Source: a virus. From it: a DNA stretch of 42,872 nucleotides. Below are positions 31,250 through 39,173 of the stretch, piece after piece. Location: IMG/VR virus record IMGVR_UViG_3300050821_001351, positions 1 to 42,872 of that record; one strand, 5' to 3'. The first letter of the stretch is position 1. Every line of letters begins with the position of its first letter. A program made the position numbers and the translations under genes. A model generated the notes under the pieces. The model was not told the origin of the DNA. It ran no database searches and was given only the letters and a program-made list of their open reading frames with translations.

Positions 31250-32808
31250 TATTCCACCCACTCAATATCAATCTCACCGGCACCACCACTGCCACCTAGT
31301 TGACCTACGGTAGCGCTGTTGCTTGCGCCGCCAGAGCCACCCTGGCCCGGTACTCCTTGTTGACCAGCACTTCCAGCCGGTACATAAGGACTGTTTCCAG
31401 ATAGTACTGTGCCGCCGCCGCCACCGCCAATGGCATTTGCAGATGTAAGGGCTATGCCATTATAACCAGGATTTCCAAAGTAATTATATGAGCACGTACC
31501 TGTGCCGCCTGCTGTCCCGCCACCGCCTCCTATGGAGGAATTTATAGTAGCTGTGACAGTAGAGCCAGTCCCTGGTGACCCGCCATATCCTATGTATGAT
31601 AAGCCAAGTAAACTGATTGTAGTGTTAACTCCGGCAGTGCCATTGGACCCAGCGGTAGTACCACCATTACCACCGTTACCTATGGTATAGGCATAGGTTG
31701 CACCAGCAGTAAAGCCAGCCTTGTATAGGACGCATGTGCCACCGCCACCACCGCCTGAGGCGGCTGCGAATAGACCTAGTGCGCCGCCGCCACCGCCGCT
31801 GCCACCAGTTATTAGAAATCTAAACAATGTACCGTTTGTAACTCCTGCTGGCACCGTCCATGTAGTAGAACCAGCAGCTAGAGCTGTGTGATTTAGATTG
31901 GTTATATTAGTCCAAGCTACGGTTCCACCAGAGTTAATTGTTAGATGTTGAAAGGTATTTCCTACTGCTAGGCGTGTTGGAGTCCCAGATGCGCCGCCAA
32001 CAATTAAATCTTGAGATGTTGTCATTGGGTTTGACAGTGCACCAGCTTGCCATGTCATGGGAGCCGTCCCACCGCCGCCACTAGTTAATACTTGGCCTGC
32101 AGTACCGACCGTAGTAGGTAGCACAAAGTTATACGTTCCAGATATTGCCGTAAGACTAATGGTACCGCTAGTCGAGCCAGGGATACCAAAAGTACCAGTT
32201 AAATTAGAATAGTTAACCTGTGAACAAGTTAGATTTCCCGTCGTGCTAATGCCAGATGCGTATTGACCTGCGCTACATGGGTTAGGAGTAGTTGCAAAGG
32301 CTGTAGTGATAGATGCTGTTCCGGCAAGTCCTGCAAAGGCTGCAGTGCCTGTGGTGCTAGCAGTACTAACTATGGAGCACGTTAGATTTCCTACTGTACT
32401 GATACCACTTGCATACTGGCTTGCTGAGCATGGAGTTGGTGTAGTTACAAATGCTGTAACTACGGACGCCGTGCCTGCAAAGCCTGAGGTTGCTGCGTAC
32501 GAAGCTGTTCCAGCAAATGATGCTGTACCAGAAACTCCAGCATACAATGCTGTACCTGAGGTTGCTGCATAGGCAGCAGTACCAGCTGTAACGCTAGAGC
32601 CTGCGTTGACCAGTGACCATATGTTTCCGATACCACATAACCACATATTGTATACCGAGCTATCAACTCTAATATCTCCGACATTGCAATATGCTGGTAG
32701 CGAGGTAGGCGTTAATCCTACATTCTGGGTAACGATGCTCTGGGCGTGGACCTTTCCATGCCATACCAGGAAACATGCAATAAGAAGTACTAACCGGCTT
32801 CTCGTCAT
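31249..32808 (-). CDS. Secreted-type fibre protein with Gly-rich C-terminus
   Basis: 519 residues. Residues 1-22 are a clear Sec signal peptide (basic start, LVLLIACFLVW core, cleavage after VHA), unusual for a virion gene. Next come GTASYA-type repeats (about 70-160) and a duplicated ~30-residue unit (CSASQYASGISTVGNLTCS and CSAGQYASGISTTGNLTCS). A glycine-rich domain (SGGSGGGGGALG; GGGGGGT) ends in EIDIEWVE, like Gly-rich adhesin tips. It overlaps the connector gene as ATGA. Confidence 0.7.
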   Translation of the reverse strand: MTRSRLVLLIACFLVWHGKVHAQSIVTQNVGLTPTSLPAYCNVGDIRVDSSVYNMWLCGIGNIWSLVNAGSSVTAGTAAYAATSGTALYAGVSGTASFAGTASYAATSGFAGTASVVTAFVTTPTPCSASQYASGISTVGNLTCSIVSTASTTGTAAFAGLAGTASITTAFATTPNPCSAGQYASGISTTGNLTCSQVNYSNLTGTFGIPGSTSGTISLTAISGTYNFVLPTTVGTAGQVLTSGGGGTAPMTWQAGALSNPMTTSQDLIVGGASGTPTRLAVGNTFQHLTINSGGTVAWTNITNLNHTALAAGSTTWTVPAGVTNGTLFRFLITGGSGGGGGALGLFAAASGGGGGGTCVLYKAGFTAGATYAYTIGNGGNGGTTAGSNGTAGVNTTISLLGLSYIGYGGSPGTGSTVTATINSSIGGGGGTAGGTGTCSYNYFGNPGYNGIALTSANAIGGGGGGTVLSGNSPYVPAGSAGQQGVPGQGGSGGASNSATVGQLGGSGGAGEIDIEWVE

Positions 32809-34547
32809 GGATTAACAGTCTCCTGAAAGAACATGTTGAGCGAGCCCTGTTTAAGTGCGTTGGTGTTTCCACCTACCGTTATAATCTGTACTTGGATGGG
32901 CGTACTGACTGCTGGGAAGTACATGCATAGTGTAGATGCTTGTGCACTAGCAGACGTACCCTGAGCAGGATTAAACCCGTTAATAAACTGCGTAGGATTA
33001 GCAGCCGTTCCTACATTCAACGTCATGCTTGCAATACCAGTTCCCGTAAACGAGGTGCCGAGTTGTATAAGGAGCGCGAACAGAGTGACGTTGTTTGGTA
33101 GTGTCGTTGCTACATACGTAGCAGTGGTACCTGACGATTGTAGGTTAAGGTAGCTTACAACTGCTGGTACGTTGGTAGTAATGCCTCCAGCTAATGTAGA
33201 CACAGCCGTACTTCCCCCATCTACTGTATAGCCATAGTCCATGTGCCGCATTGGTCTGTTAAGGTCTAAGCGTGGCACAATCTGACCAAAGTTAAGGCCA
33301 GTACGGAATAGCATGCCATGGTTCTTCTTCTTCATGGCGTCTAAGCCATCAGAGCAGAACTTAGCTACGCCGCTATACTTCGAATCACTCTTATCAAAGA
33401 GTACCATTGCACTGGCGCCGTGTATTAGCGTGTCCACATCGGCACGTGGCAGCTTTGTAAACGAAGCTGTGTTGTTTTGTAAGTCTATGGGCTGCGGTAT
33501 CCAATCACAGACCATCTTAGTGAGTTGTATTGGATAGGCATTAAACCTAACCCATATCACTCCATTATTATCCTCTGAGATGCGGCAGAACCTGTCTGGA
33601 AACCGTTGCGATATGCGGGATAGTGGAAAGTCCTCCTGCATTTTAATCGGGTCCGTACTGTAGCAGAAGTTCTCTTTGGTCCAGTTCTGCATGAACATCT
33701 TGAATGGCTCAATTAGGCGGCCCACCTGGTTTGGCATATAGGTGCCGGAGTAGGACATAGCCCCAGTCTGGTCCAGTACATCATAACCTAGCGAAGGTAG
33801 CGCAGACCGCTTGCCAGCATTGGGCCCTGAGGCGCCTAGTAGCCCAAATGTCTGATTAGCAGTTATAAAGAAGGTGTTGGCAACGGTGTCGTAGCTTGCG
33901 CCATAGGACGCCGTACCTGTGCTATTTAAAATAGCTGCTAGTGACGAGGCTAGGTTAACTGGAGTGTACGAGCCATGTTGCAGTACCCCAGTTAAATTAG
34001 ACGTTGTATTTCCAGCAGTTCCATTCTCTACGAAATCAAACTTATCATTAGAGCCGTCTACGTACATGTAGACAGGGAACACTGGATAGTCTATCTGGAA
34101 ACATCTAAAGCTAGCTTGTGCAATGGTGTCTACAAAGCTTGAATCTATCTGAGCAGATGTTGAGCCCGCTGTATGCTGCATGATCTTGTAGACTGTGGAT
34201 AGGCCGGATGCCTGGATATGCCATCCCTCTACAGAACTCGCCGAACCAGTGTATGGATTAGTGGGAGCCTGGCTAAACGAGATATTGTTGCTGCCAGTCT
34301 GTACGTTTAATGTACCCGTTGTAAAGGCGGGCTGTAACTCAAGGACAATGGGAAAGTGGGAGCGGGCCCACACCCAGGGCTCATCCACATTAATATTAAG
34401 GAAGCTGCCGCCACCAACAATTGCATGGTGGACCTTATTCGCATACGTAATTGCGCGGGTCGTGTACGGCGAGTTCCCATTAGTAGGCTCCCCAGACTTC
34501 TGTAGTATCTCATTTATGATGTCTGCCGTAGTCCGGAACTGAGCCAT
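32805..34547 (-). CDS. Head-tail connector or tail tubular protein candidate
   Basis: 580 residues, GGGGGA before ATG 34547. The N-terminus (FRTTADIINEILQKSGEPTN) is typical of phage adaptor/tubular proteins that start with a helix binding the portal ring. A beta-rich middle and a segment SRISQRFPDRFCRISEDNNG follow. Gene order (between small virion proteins and the nozzle-like gene) supports a neck role. No decisive motif. Confidence 0.6.
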   Translation of the reverse strand: MAQFRTTADIINEILQKSGEPTNGNSPYTTRAITYANKVHHAIVGGGSFLNINVDEPWVWARSHFPIVLELQPAFTTGTLNVQTGSNNISFSQAPTNPYTGSASSVEGWHIQASGLSTVYKIMQHTAGSTSAQIDSSFVDTIAQASFRCFQIDYPVFPVYMYVDGSNDKFDFVENGTAGNTTSNLTGVLQHGSYTPVNLASSLAAILNSTGTASYGASYDTVANTFFITANQTFGLLGASGPNAGKRSALPSLGYDVLDQTGAMSYSGTYMPNQVGRLIEPFKMFMQNWTKENFCYSTDPIKMQEDFPLSRISQRFPDRFCRISEDNNGVIWVRFNAYPIQLTKMVCDWIPQPIDLQNNTASFTKLPRADVDTLIHGASAMVLFDKSDSKYSGVAKFCSDGLDAMKKKNHGMLFRTGLNFGQIVPRLDLNRPMRHMDYGYTVDGGSTAVSTLAGGITTNVPAVVSYLNLQSSGTTATYVATTLPNNVTLFALLIQLGTSFTGTGIASMTLNVGTAANPTQFINGFNPAQGTSASAQASTLCMYFPAVSTPIQVQIITVGGNTNALKQGSLNMFFQETVNP

Positions 34548-34562
34548 TTAGAAATCCCCCGT

Positions 34563-34578
34563 GCTGGGAGTGCCCAGC
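34563..34578. terminator. Intergenic hairpin before the connector gene
   Basis: GCTGGG/CCCAGC with a 4-base loop, just upstream of the GGGGGA ribosome site of the 34547 gene. It could attenuate or protect the late transcript. It has no U-run. Confidence 0.35.
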
Positions 34579-34590
34579 TATCCAATCATA

Positions 34591-34929
34591 CTAGTACTTA
34601 TCCGCAGCATTCATGTAGCTTACCATTACTACTTGGCTATTAGCCGTGGCATCAAAGTAGATGTTAGCTACGGTTACAAGACCACCCCCTGGTCCACCCT
34701 CTAAGGATGTGGGCATTGCATTGATGCTAAAGCCTACGCCAGCAGGCAAACAAGCTGCGTAATTACCAAGACTTACTGTTGCATTTCCTACGAAAATAGA
34801 ACCACTGTTTGTGTTTAGTCCCTCAAGATACAAGCTAGAGACGTAGGCCGCTGTAATCTGAGTAGACAGGGCTACACGCGTTCCAGCAGTAGAAACTGTG
34901 ACTTGAGCTGTGATTGGTGCAATCCCCAT
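34591..34929 (-). CDS. Small virion protein candidate
   Basis: 112 residues, AGGAG upstream of ATG 34929. Thr/Val/Ala-rich beta sequence (ITAQVTVSTAGTRVALSTQI) resembling small head or fibre accessory proteins. No cysteine motif or membrane span. Confidence 0.7.
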   Translation of the reverse strand: MGIAPITAQVTVSTAGTRVALSTQITAAYVSSLYLEGLNTNSGSIFVGNATVSLGNYAACLPAGVGFSINAMPTSLEGGPGGGLVTVANIYFDATANSQVVMVSYMNAADKY

Positions 34930-34937
34930 ACTATCTC

Positions 34938-35708
34938 CTATACCAGTTGGTTTGGCGGGCCCAGTGCCGGGCGTCCACGTATTGTTAAGCCTGTACCGCC
35001 TACTGAATTAGCTACCTGTACAAATGCTGTACGCGCAGAACCATTAAGACCTGTACCACTGGTTAATGCTATTGTAGATGGAGTCATAATGGTATTCCAC
35101 ATTACAAACTCATTAAGGTAAAGCTGCGTTGTACTTTGACCAAATAAGTTTTGTGCTCCAAGAACTAATAATGAGCCGAGTGTAGGATTAATGGCGATTC
35201 GAGCAGCCCCGGTACTTGCTGTTGAAATTGCTGTATTATCCCGCCAAGTCAGAAAATTATTAGTAGTCTGTGAAAAATCACAGGTCCAGAAAAAATCATA
35301 GAACTGATTTTGTGCAGCAGCTACTGTCTGGTTCTGAGTTATTAATGTGTTACCAGCATTATCTAGACCAGTAAATGGGACCACGCCAGCCCCTCCCCAT
35401 CTAGCCTCATTGCCAAGCGCATTACAGGGCATTCCAAAGTAAAAGAATTGAGCTGCGCTTGCCGTATTAGACATTGCGCATCTCATTAGTACTGAGTACT
35501 GCTGTGTCGCTGGTAGATTTAAATGTCCATTGTAGGACAGCATGTGCTGCCCTAGCGCACCTTGGTCTAGATTAATATAAGAGCCACCAATTACACCAGC
35601 GGCTGTAGATGAGGTGATGGATACTGTGCCTATAGATGTAGGAGATGGAAATCCACCAGCAAAGTATGCTGTCGTACTAGTCCCTCTGACAGCGAATACT
35701 ATGCTCAT
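34938..35708 (-). CDS. Lectin-like (LamG/concanavalin fold) virion protein
   Basis: 256 residues. A jelly-roll pattern ends in LYLNEFVMWNTIMTPSTIAL (near 205-224), the typical closing strand of LamG/concanavalin-like domains. Aromatic strands (FFYFGMPCNALGNEARWGG, FYDFFWTCDF) precede it. It probably binds surface glycans or decorates the capsid. The start has no strong ribosome site and may depend on coupling to the upstream gene. Confidence 0.6.
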   Translation of the reverse strand: MSIVFAVRGTSTTAYFAGGFPSPTSIGTVSITSSTAAGVIGGSYINLDQGALGQHMLSYNGHLNLPATQQYSVLMRCAMSNTASAAQFFYFGMPCNALGNEARWGGAGVVPFTGLDNAGNTLITQNQTVAAAQNQFYDFFWTCDFSQTTNNFLTWRDNTAISTASTGAARIAINPTLGSLLVLGAQNLFGQSTTQLYLNEFVMWNTIMTPSTIALTSGTGLNGSARTAFVQVANSVGGTGLTIRGRPALGPPNQLV

Positions 35709-35711
35709 GGT

Positions 35712-36194
35712 TTAGTTGCCCTTACGTAATTGTGGTTCTGCCTTGTACTGTGGTTTTGCTTCTACATAGGCTTGTGCTAATGGTGCTGGCGCAGGCTTAG
35801 TTTCCTTAGGAGCCTGCTCAGCTTTAATGGCTGCAAGTTCTGCCTTAAGCCTAGCAGTCTCCTCGCGCTCATTCTCAAGCTGGTACATCAATGCCTCATC
35901 ACCAGTCAGTTCTGGTTTAAATTCCTTATGAGGTACCGTATAGTCAAAGGATTTGGTAAGAACTGTGCCTTTAGCAGAATATGTTTTTTCAACGCGACCT
36001 GCAGGCTGATTATCCTCAGTCCATAGATTACCTGAATTAATTGGGCGCTCAATGTAGCGATTTCCATCGCGTACATACTCAACGTAGAGTTGTGTCTTAA
36101 TAAGACGACCTTGCGAGTCCCAAATATGGGTACGCCGGTCAAACTTGTTCCCATCCATTTCCTGATCAATCATATTCTTAGCTTGTGCTGCCAT
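35712..36194 (-). CDS. Hypothetical late protein with C-terminal coiled coil
   Basis: 160 residues with AGGAGG upstream. The first ~100 residues are polar beta-like (YVEYVRDGNRYIERPINSGN). A Glu/Ala/Lys coiled coil (YQLENEREETARLKAELAAI) and a Pro/Lys/Ala-rich tail follow. Possibly an assembly or accessory head protein. Confidence 0.7.
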   Translation of the reverse strand: MAAQAKNMIDQEMDGNKFDRRTHIWDSQGRLIKTQLYVEYVRDGNRYIERPINSGNLWTEDNQPAGRVEKTYSAKGTVLTKSFDYTVPHKEFKPELTGDEALMYQLENEREETARLKAELAAIKAEQAPKETKPAPAPLAQAYVEAKPQYKAEPQLRKGN

Positions 36195-36203
36195 TTAATC
36201 CTC

Positions 36204-36578
36204 CTACCAGCCTGCTACTAAAACGCGCAAGGTGGTTGAGGCTACGGTAGCAGCAGTAGTCATCTCAATCAATGAGGTAGTGGTACTGGCTCCAGTAGTA
36301 TTCTGTGTTAGGTAGATGCGAATAGTATTCGCCAGTTGGTCCCACTTAGGGACATAGCCAGAGCTGGATGCTGCATCCTCAATAATGAACTTTCGTAGAG
36401 TGGCTGGTATACCTAACTTTCCAATGGAAAGTGGAATGCCGCCGCTCGTATACAGTACGTTAGTGCTGTTGGGGAAGGCTACCAAGAACTGATGTTCCTT
36501 CATGGGAACACTAGGGCTCGCAATAGAAGTACCTTCTACAACTGTATAGGTCACGTCCGCTGTTCCAAGTTGTGGCAT
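36204..36578 (-). CDS. Small virion protein candidate
   Basis: 124 residues, GGAGG upstream of ATG 36578. Thr/Ala/Ser-rich beta protein (TTSLIEMTTAATVASTTLRV). Located three genes after the scaffold; likely a head decoration or completion protein. The hairpin repeat at 36597-36622 lies in its leader. Confidence 0.7.
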   Translation of the reverse strand: MPQLGTADVTYTVVEGTSIASPSVPMKEHQFLVAFPNSTNVLYTSGGIPLSIGKLGIPATLRKFIIEDAASSSGYVPKWDQLANTIRIYLTQNTTGASTTTSLIEMTTAATVASTTLRVLVAGW

Positions 36579-36596
36579 AGATCAATCCTCCATACA

Positions 36597-36622
36597 GTTC
36601 GGCGCGGTACTCCGCGCCTCAC
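36597..36622 (-). repeat. Dispersed tandem-GA hairpin, copy 5
   Basis: Read on the minus strand: GTGA, stem GGCGCGG, loop AGTA, stem CCGCGCC, GAAC (inner stem 36601-36607 and 36612-36618). The second outer pair is U-A here, replacing G-C or C-G of other copies. It lies between two small virion genes just after the capsid gene. Confidence 0.7.
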
Positions 36623-36630
36623 AATGCTAA

Positions 36631-37095
36631 TTAAGCAGTAACAAGAATAACAGTAGTCGCAGTCTCATTGGCTACAACCTCAGGAGACAGCGTTCCGTAG
36701 TATCCAAAGTATCCGGCTCCAGCAGGAGTACCACCCTGTCCACCCTGAGTCTTGATTCCAATTTGAAGTTGGCAACCAACTGGAATAAGTGTTGGAGTGC
36801 AGGTATTCCAAAATACAGAACCAGCCGTTGCACCATTAGGGATAGTCATAGTACAGATCGCCGCCGTAGTAGGAGTTGCATTCTGCAATCCCTTTACTAC
36901 GTTTGCTACTAATACAGCAGACGTCAGGTTATTAACTGCAGTTGCAACTTTAAAACTTAAGCGCTGCATAACGAATGGTACGTGAGCTGTGTATACGCCA
37001 AATACACAAGCTGCTGATGTGATGACTTGTGAAGTGTAGGCAAAAGAACCTTCCGGTACAATACCGCCTACTGTAATCTCTTGTGCATATGCCAT
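36631..37095 (-). CDS. Small virion protein candidate next to capsid
   Basis: 154 residues, AGGAG upstream of ATG 37095. Val/Thr/Ala/Gly-rich beta sequence (ALVANVVKGLQNATPTTAAI; GGQGGTPAGAGYFGYYG). Directly after the major capsid gene, so a decoration or cement protein is a fair guess. Confidence 0.7.
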   Translation of the reverse strand: MAYAQEITVGGIVPEGSFAYTSQVITSAACVFGVYTAHVPFVMQRLSFKVATAVNNLTSAVLVANVVKGLQNATPTTAAICTMTIPNGATAGSVFWNTCTPTLIPVGCQLQIGIKTQGGQGGTPAGAGYFGYYGTLSPEVVANETATTVILVTA

Positions 37096-37123
37096 GTTTA
37101 AACTCCTATTAAATAACTAATGT

Positions 37124-38074
37124 TTATGTCGAACTGATATGGATAACTCGGGCCTCGCCATCGTTGGCGCTATCCTTCCAAATCTGATCAAAGCCATAGA
37201 TGCCGTACCATGCAACACCCTTACTGCGACCATAGTCAGCAGATTCCTTAGCACGCAGTTCAGGGTCCATTACTGAAGCCATTGCAATCGGGTCATCACC
37301 AAAGAATACTGCTTCTCCAAGTACGCTTCCTGTACCGAGCGAACCCGATAGCGCATTGGTGTTGTTCGATTCGATAAAGCGGACGCCTTCAATACGGCCA
37401 ATCTCACCTTTAAATTTGGCTTCGGGGTCTGCATATGTTTTCCACTTTTCCCAGTTCGGGTCACGAATGATGGAGCGGCGTCCTTTGGTAGATACCAAGC
37501 ACATGTAGTCATCACCTTCGTAAGGCATCATGTGGTAGGTGGTGTACATCTGGTCGCGCACTTGCTCAATATGATATACGTTCAAGTTTACAGAGGCTGC
37601 TTCGCCAGCAGTACCGTTAGTGTAGAACGTAATGGATGCGATACCATCGGGTACACCAACTACTTGGCCAACTTTGAATGCCGTAGCACACAATTGGTCA
37701 AGGCGGAGTGCCAACTGGTCACGCAATTTGCGTTGAATCGCGTTTTCAATGTCAAAGTAAGATAGGTCCTTGGTGAGGGAGGTGTAAGGAATCGCACGTC
37801 CGCGCTCCGTTACAGAGATAGCTTGAGTCGAGAGAGAGAACGTGTCCTCAGGGATACGCTCTAACTCAACCAACGAGTCGTCACTAGGTACCGCTACGTT
37901 AGAGACGCGGGTAATGGTGACGTTAGAGCCCTGTTTGGACCCGTAGCCTTCAACAGGCTTAGAGAACTGCATGAACTTAGTCATTGAAATAGATGCGAAA
38001 CGAATCTCACTAGAAATTGCATGATTCTGGTATACGCCAGAAGGTGCGTTGTATGCCCATGACTGAGTTGCCAT
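37124..38074 (-). CDS. Major capsid protein, N4-gp56-like
   Basis: 316 residues, GGGGGAG upstream of ATG 38074. The sequence follows the N4-gp56 capsid family: an N-terminal arm, TERGRAIPYTSLTKDLSYFD (88-107), a spine helix (IQRKLRDQLALRLDQLCATA), then CLVSTKGRRSIIRDPNWEKW (187-206) and GRIEGVRFIESNNT. It is an HK97-fold shell protein. It follows the scaffold gene, as expected. Confidence 0.9.
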   Translation of the reverse strand: MATQSWAYNAPSGVYQNHAISSEIRFASISMTKFMQFSKPVEGYGSKQGSNVTITRVSNVAVPSDDSLVELERIPEDTFSLSTQAISVTERGRAIPYTSLTKDLSYFDIENAIQRKLRDQLALRLDQLCATAFKVGQVVGVPDGIASITFYTNGTAGEAASVNLNVYHIEQVRDQMYTTYHMMPYEGDDYMCLVSTKGRRSIIRDPNWEKWKTYADPEAKFKGEIGRIEGVRFIESNNTNALSGSLGTGSVLGEAVFFGDDPIAMASVMDPELRAKESADYGRSKGVAWYGIYGFDQIWKDSANDGEARVIHISST

Positions 38075-38094
38075 TATTTACTCCCCCTTGAGTA

Positions 38095-38118
38095 GGTCGG
38101 CGCGAGTACGCACCTCCC
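38095..38118 (-). repeat. Dispersed tandem-GA hairpin, copy 6
   Basis: Read on the minus strand: GGGA, stem GGTGCG, loop TACT, stem CGCGCC, GACC. One stem pair is a G-U wobble on this strand and would be an A-C mismatch on the other, pointing to the late transcript as the folded molecule. It lies between scaffold and capsid genes. Confidence 0.7.
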
Positions 38119-38146
38119 TTTACGGTCTTAGCATACAGATTAAGTG

Positions 38147-38953
38147 CTAAGTCCTTTTCCTTATGCTGCGTATTTGTTCACTAAAACTCAAGGCCTTTTT
38201 AGCTGCTGTTGGAGGTGTAACACTAGTTCCCTTAGCATTAGGAGTTGTAGTAGTAGTTGTGTTTGCTAGTTCACGTTTTGGCTTTACTGCATTAGCATAT
38301 GCCTCAAATCGTGACTTTAGCTTAGTAGCTATAAAATCGTAAGATGCTGGCCGTCCTTTAGTCTGTATTACTGAGCGTACAGTTGCTTGGTCACCTTGTA
38401 CATAGGCCTCAACCTCATTCCTAAACTCAGACATCTCCGGATGTCTTGCTGCGAATTCAGACCATATAGCATCAGACTGTTGCTTCATGCTCTGCTGCTG
38501 TTGCGTAGTACTCAGTACCTCAGCCTTGATATTGTCGCCGTACTTACGCAAAAACTCTTGTGGGTTAGTGTATAACTCTTCTGTGTTTAGTACTGGAGCC
38601 GGTGGTGGCGTAACTTGTGTTACACCTGGCGCAGTACCACCAGGATTAGCAATTGCATCGCGTATCCCTTGCCGGTATGCGTCTGCAACCTGTATCTCTG
38701 TACCTAGTGTACTAACTTGTGACTGTGCATAGGCTAAGGCTTCGTCTGCTGTGGCAAATTCTTGGTCTCCAATTCTAAACTTAGCTGCTGGAGCCGCTGC
38801 TTCTCGCGCAGCCTCTGCAACCGGGTCCGCCGTCTCCTCAATAGGTGCACTACCCTCTTCAGGCGCCTCCACAACCTCGACCGTTTGCCCATTCTCATCA
38901 AATACCACCTCTCTACGTGTCGCTGTCTGTTCTGTTGCTTGTGCTTGCGGCAT
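38147..38953 (-). CDS. Scaffold protein
   Basis: 268 residues, AAGGGAAG upstream of ATG 38953. Acidic N-terminus (EVVEAPEEGSAPIEETADP), helical coiled middle and a basic C-terminus (FSEQIRSIRKRT), which is the usual scaffold polarity with capsid-binding residues at the end. A poly-Thr run sits near 230. It lies immediately before the major capsid gene. It overlaps the 86-residue gene upstream by 41 bases. Confidence 0.8.
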   Translation of the reverse strand: MPQAQATEQTATRREVVFDENGQTVEVVEAPEEGSAPIEETADPVAEAAREAAAPAAKFRIGDQEFATADEALAYAQSQVSTLGTEIQVADAYRQGIRDAIANPGGTAPGVTQVTPPPAPVLNTEELYTNPQEFLRKYGDNIKAEVLSTTQQQQSMKQQSDAIWSEFAARHPEMSEFRNEVEAYVQGDQATVRSVIQTKGRPASYDFIATKLKSRFEAYANAVKPKRELANTTTTTTPNAKGTSVTPPTAAKKALSFSEQIRSIRKRT

Positions 38954-39173
38954 GTCGCTTCCCTTCTAGTTGTTCATGGGTGCGCAGTGCACTCCCAATA
39001 TCGTTAATTTGGTCTTGTACACAGCAGAATGCTGCTAGTTGCATCAAATTATCTTGTTTACCATTCTTAAACTCACCGTATATGCCTGCGAGGATGCGCT
39101 CCTTACGAGCTATTAGCATCTTAAGTAGTATCGGTGCGCTTAATCCTAGAATGTGTATTTCTTCTGGGCTCAT
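38913..39173 (-). CDS. Hypothetical small late protein
   Basis: 86 residues between portal and scaffold, ATGA overlap with the portal gene. Helical, with paired Cys (AAFCCVQDQINDIG). Position and size fit an assembly factor, but no family is recognised. Confidence 0.7.
   Translation of the reverse strand: MSPEEIHILGLSAPILLKMLIARKERILAGIYGEFKNGKQDNLMQLAAFCCVQDQINDIGSALRTHEQLEGKRHAASTSNRTDSDT

Noticed and set aside
32306-32572. 88-codon rightward frame with Ala/Pro/Val repeats
   Set aside because: Mirror of the GTASYA repeats in the fibre gene on the other strand.
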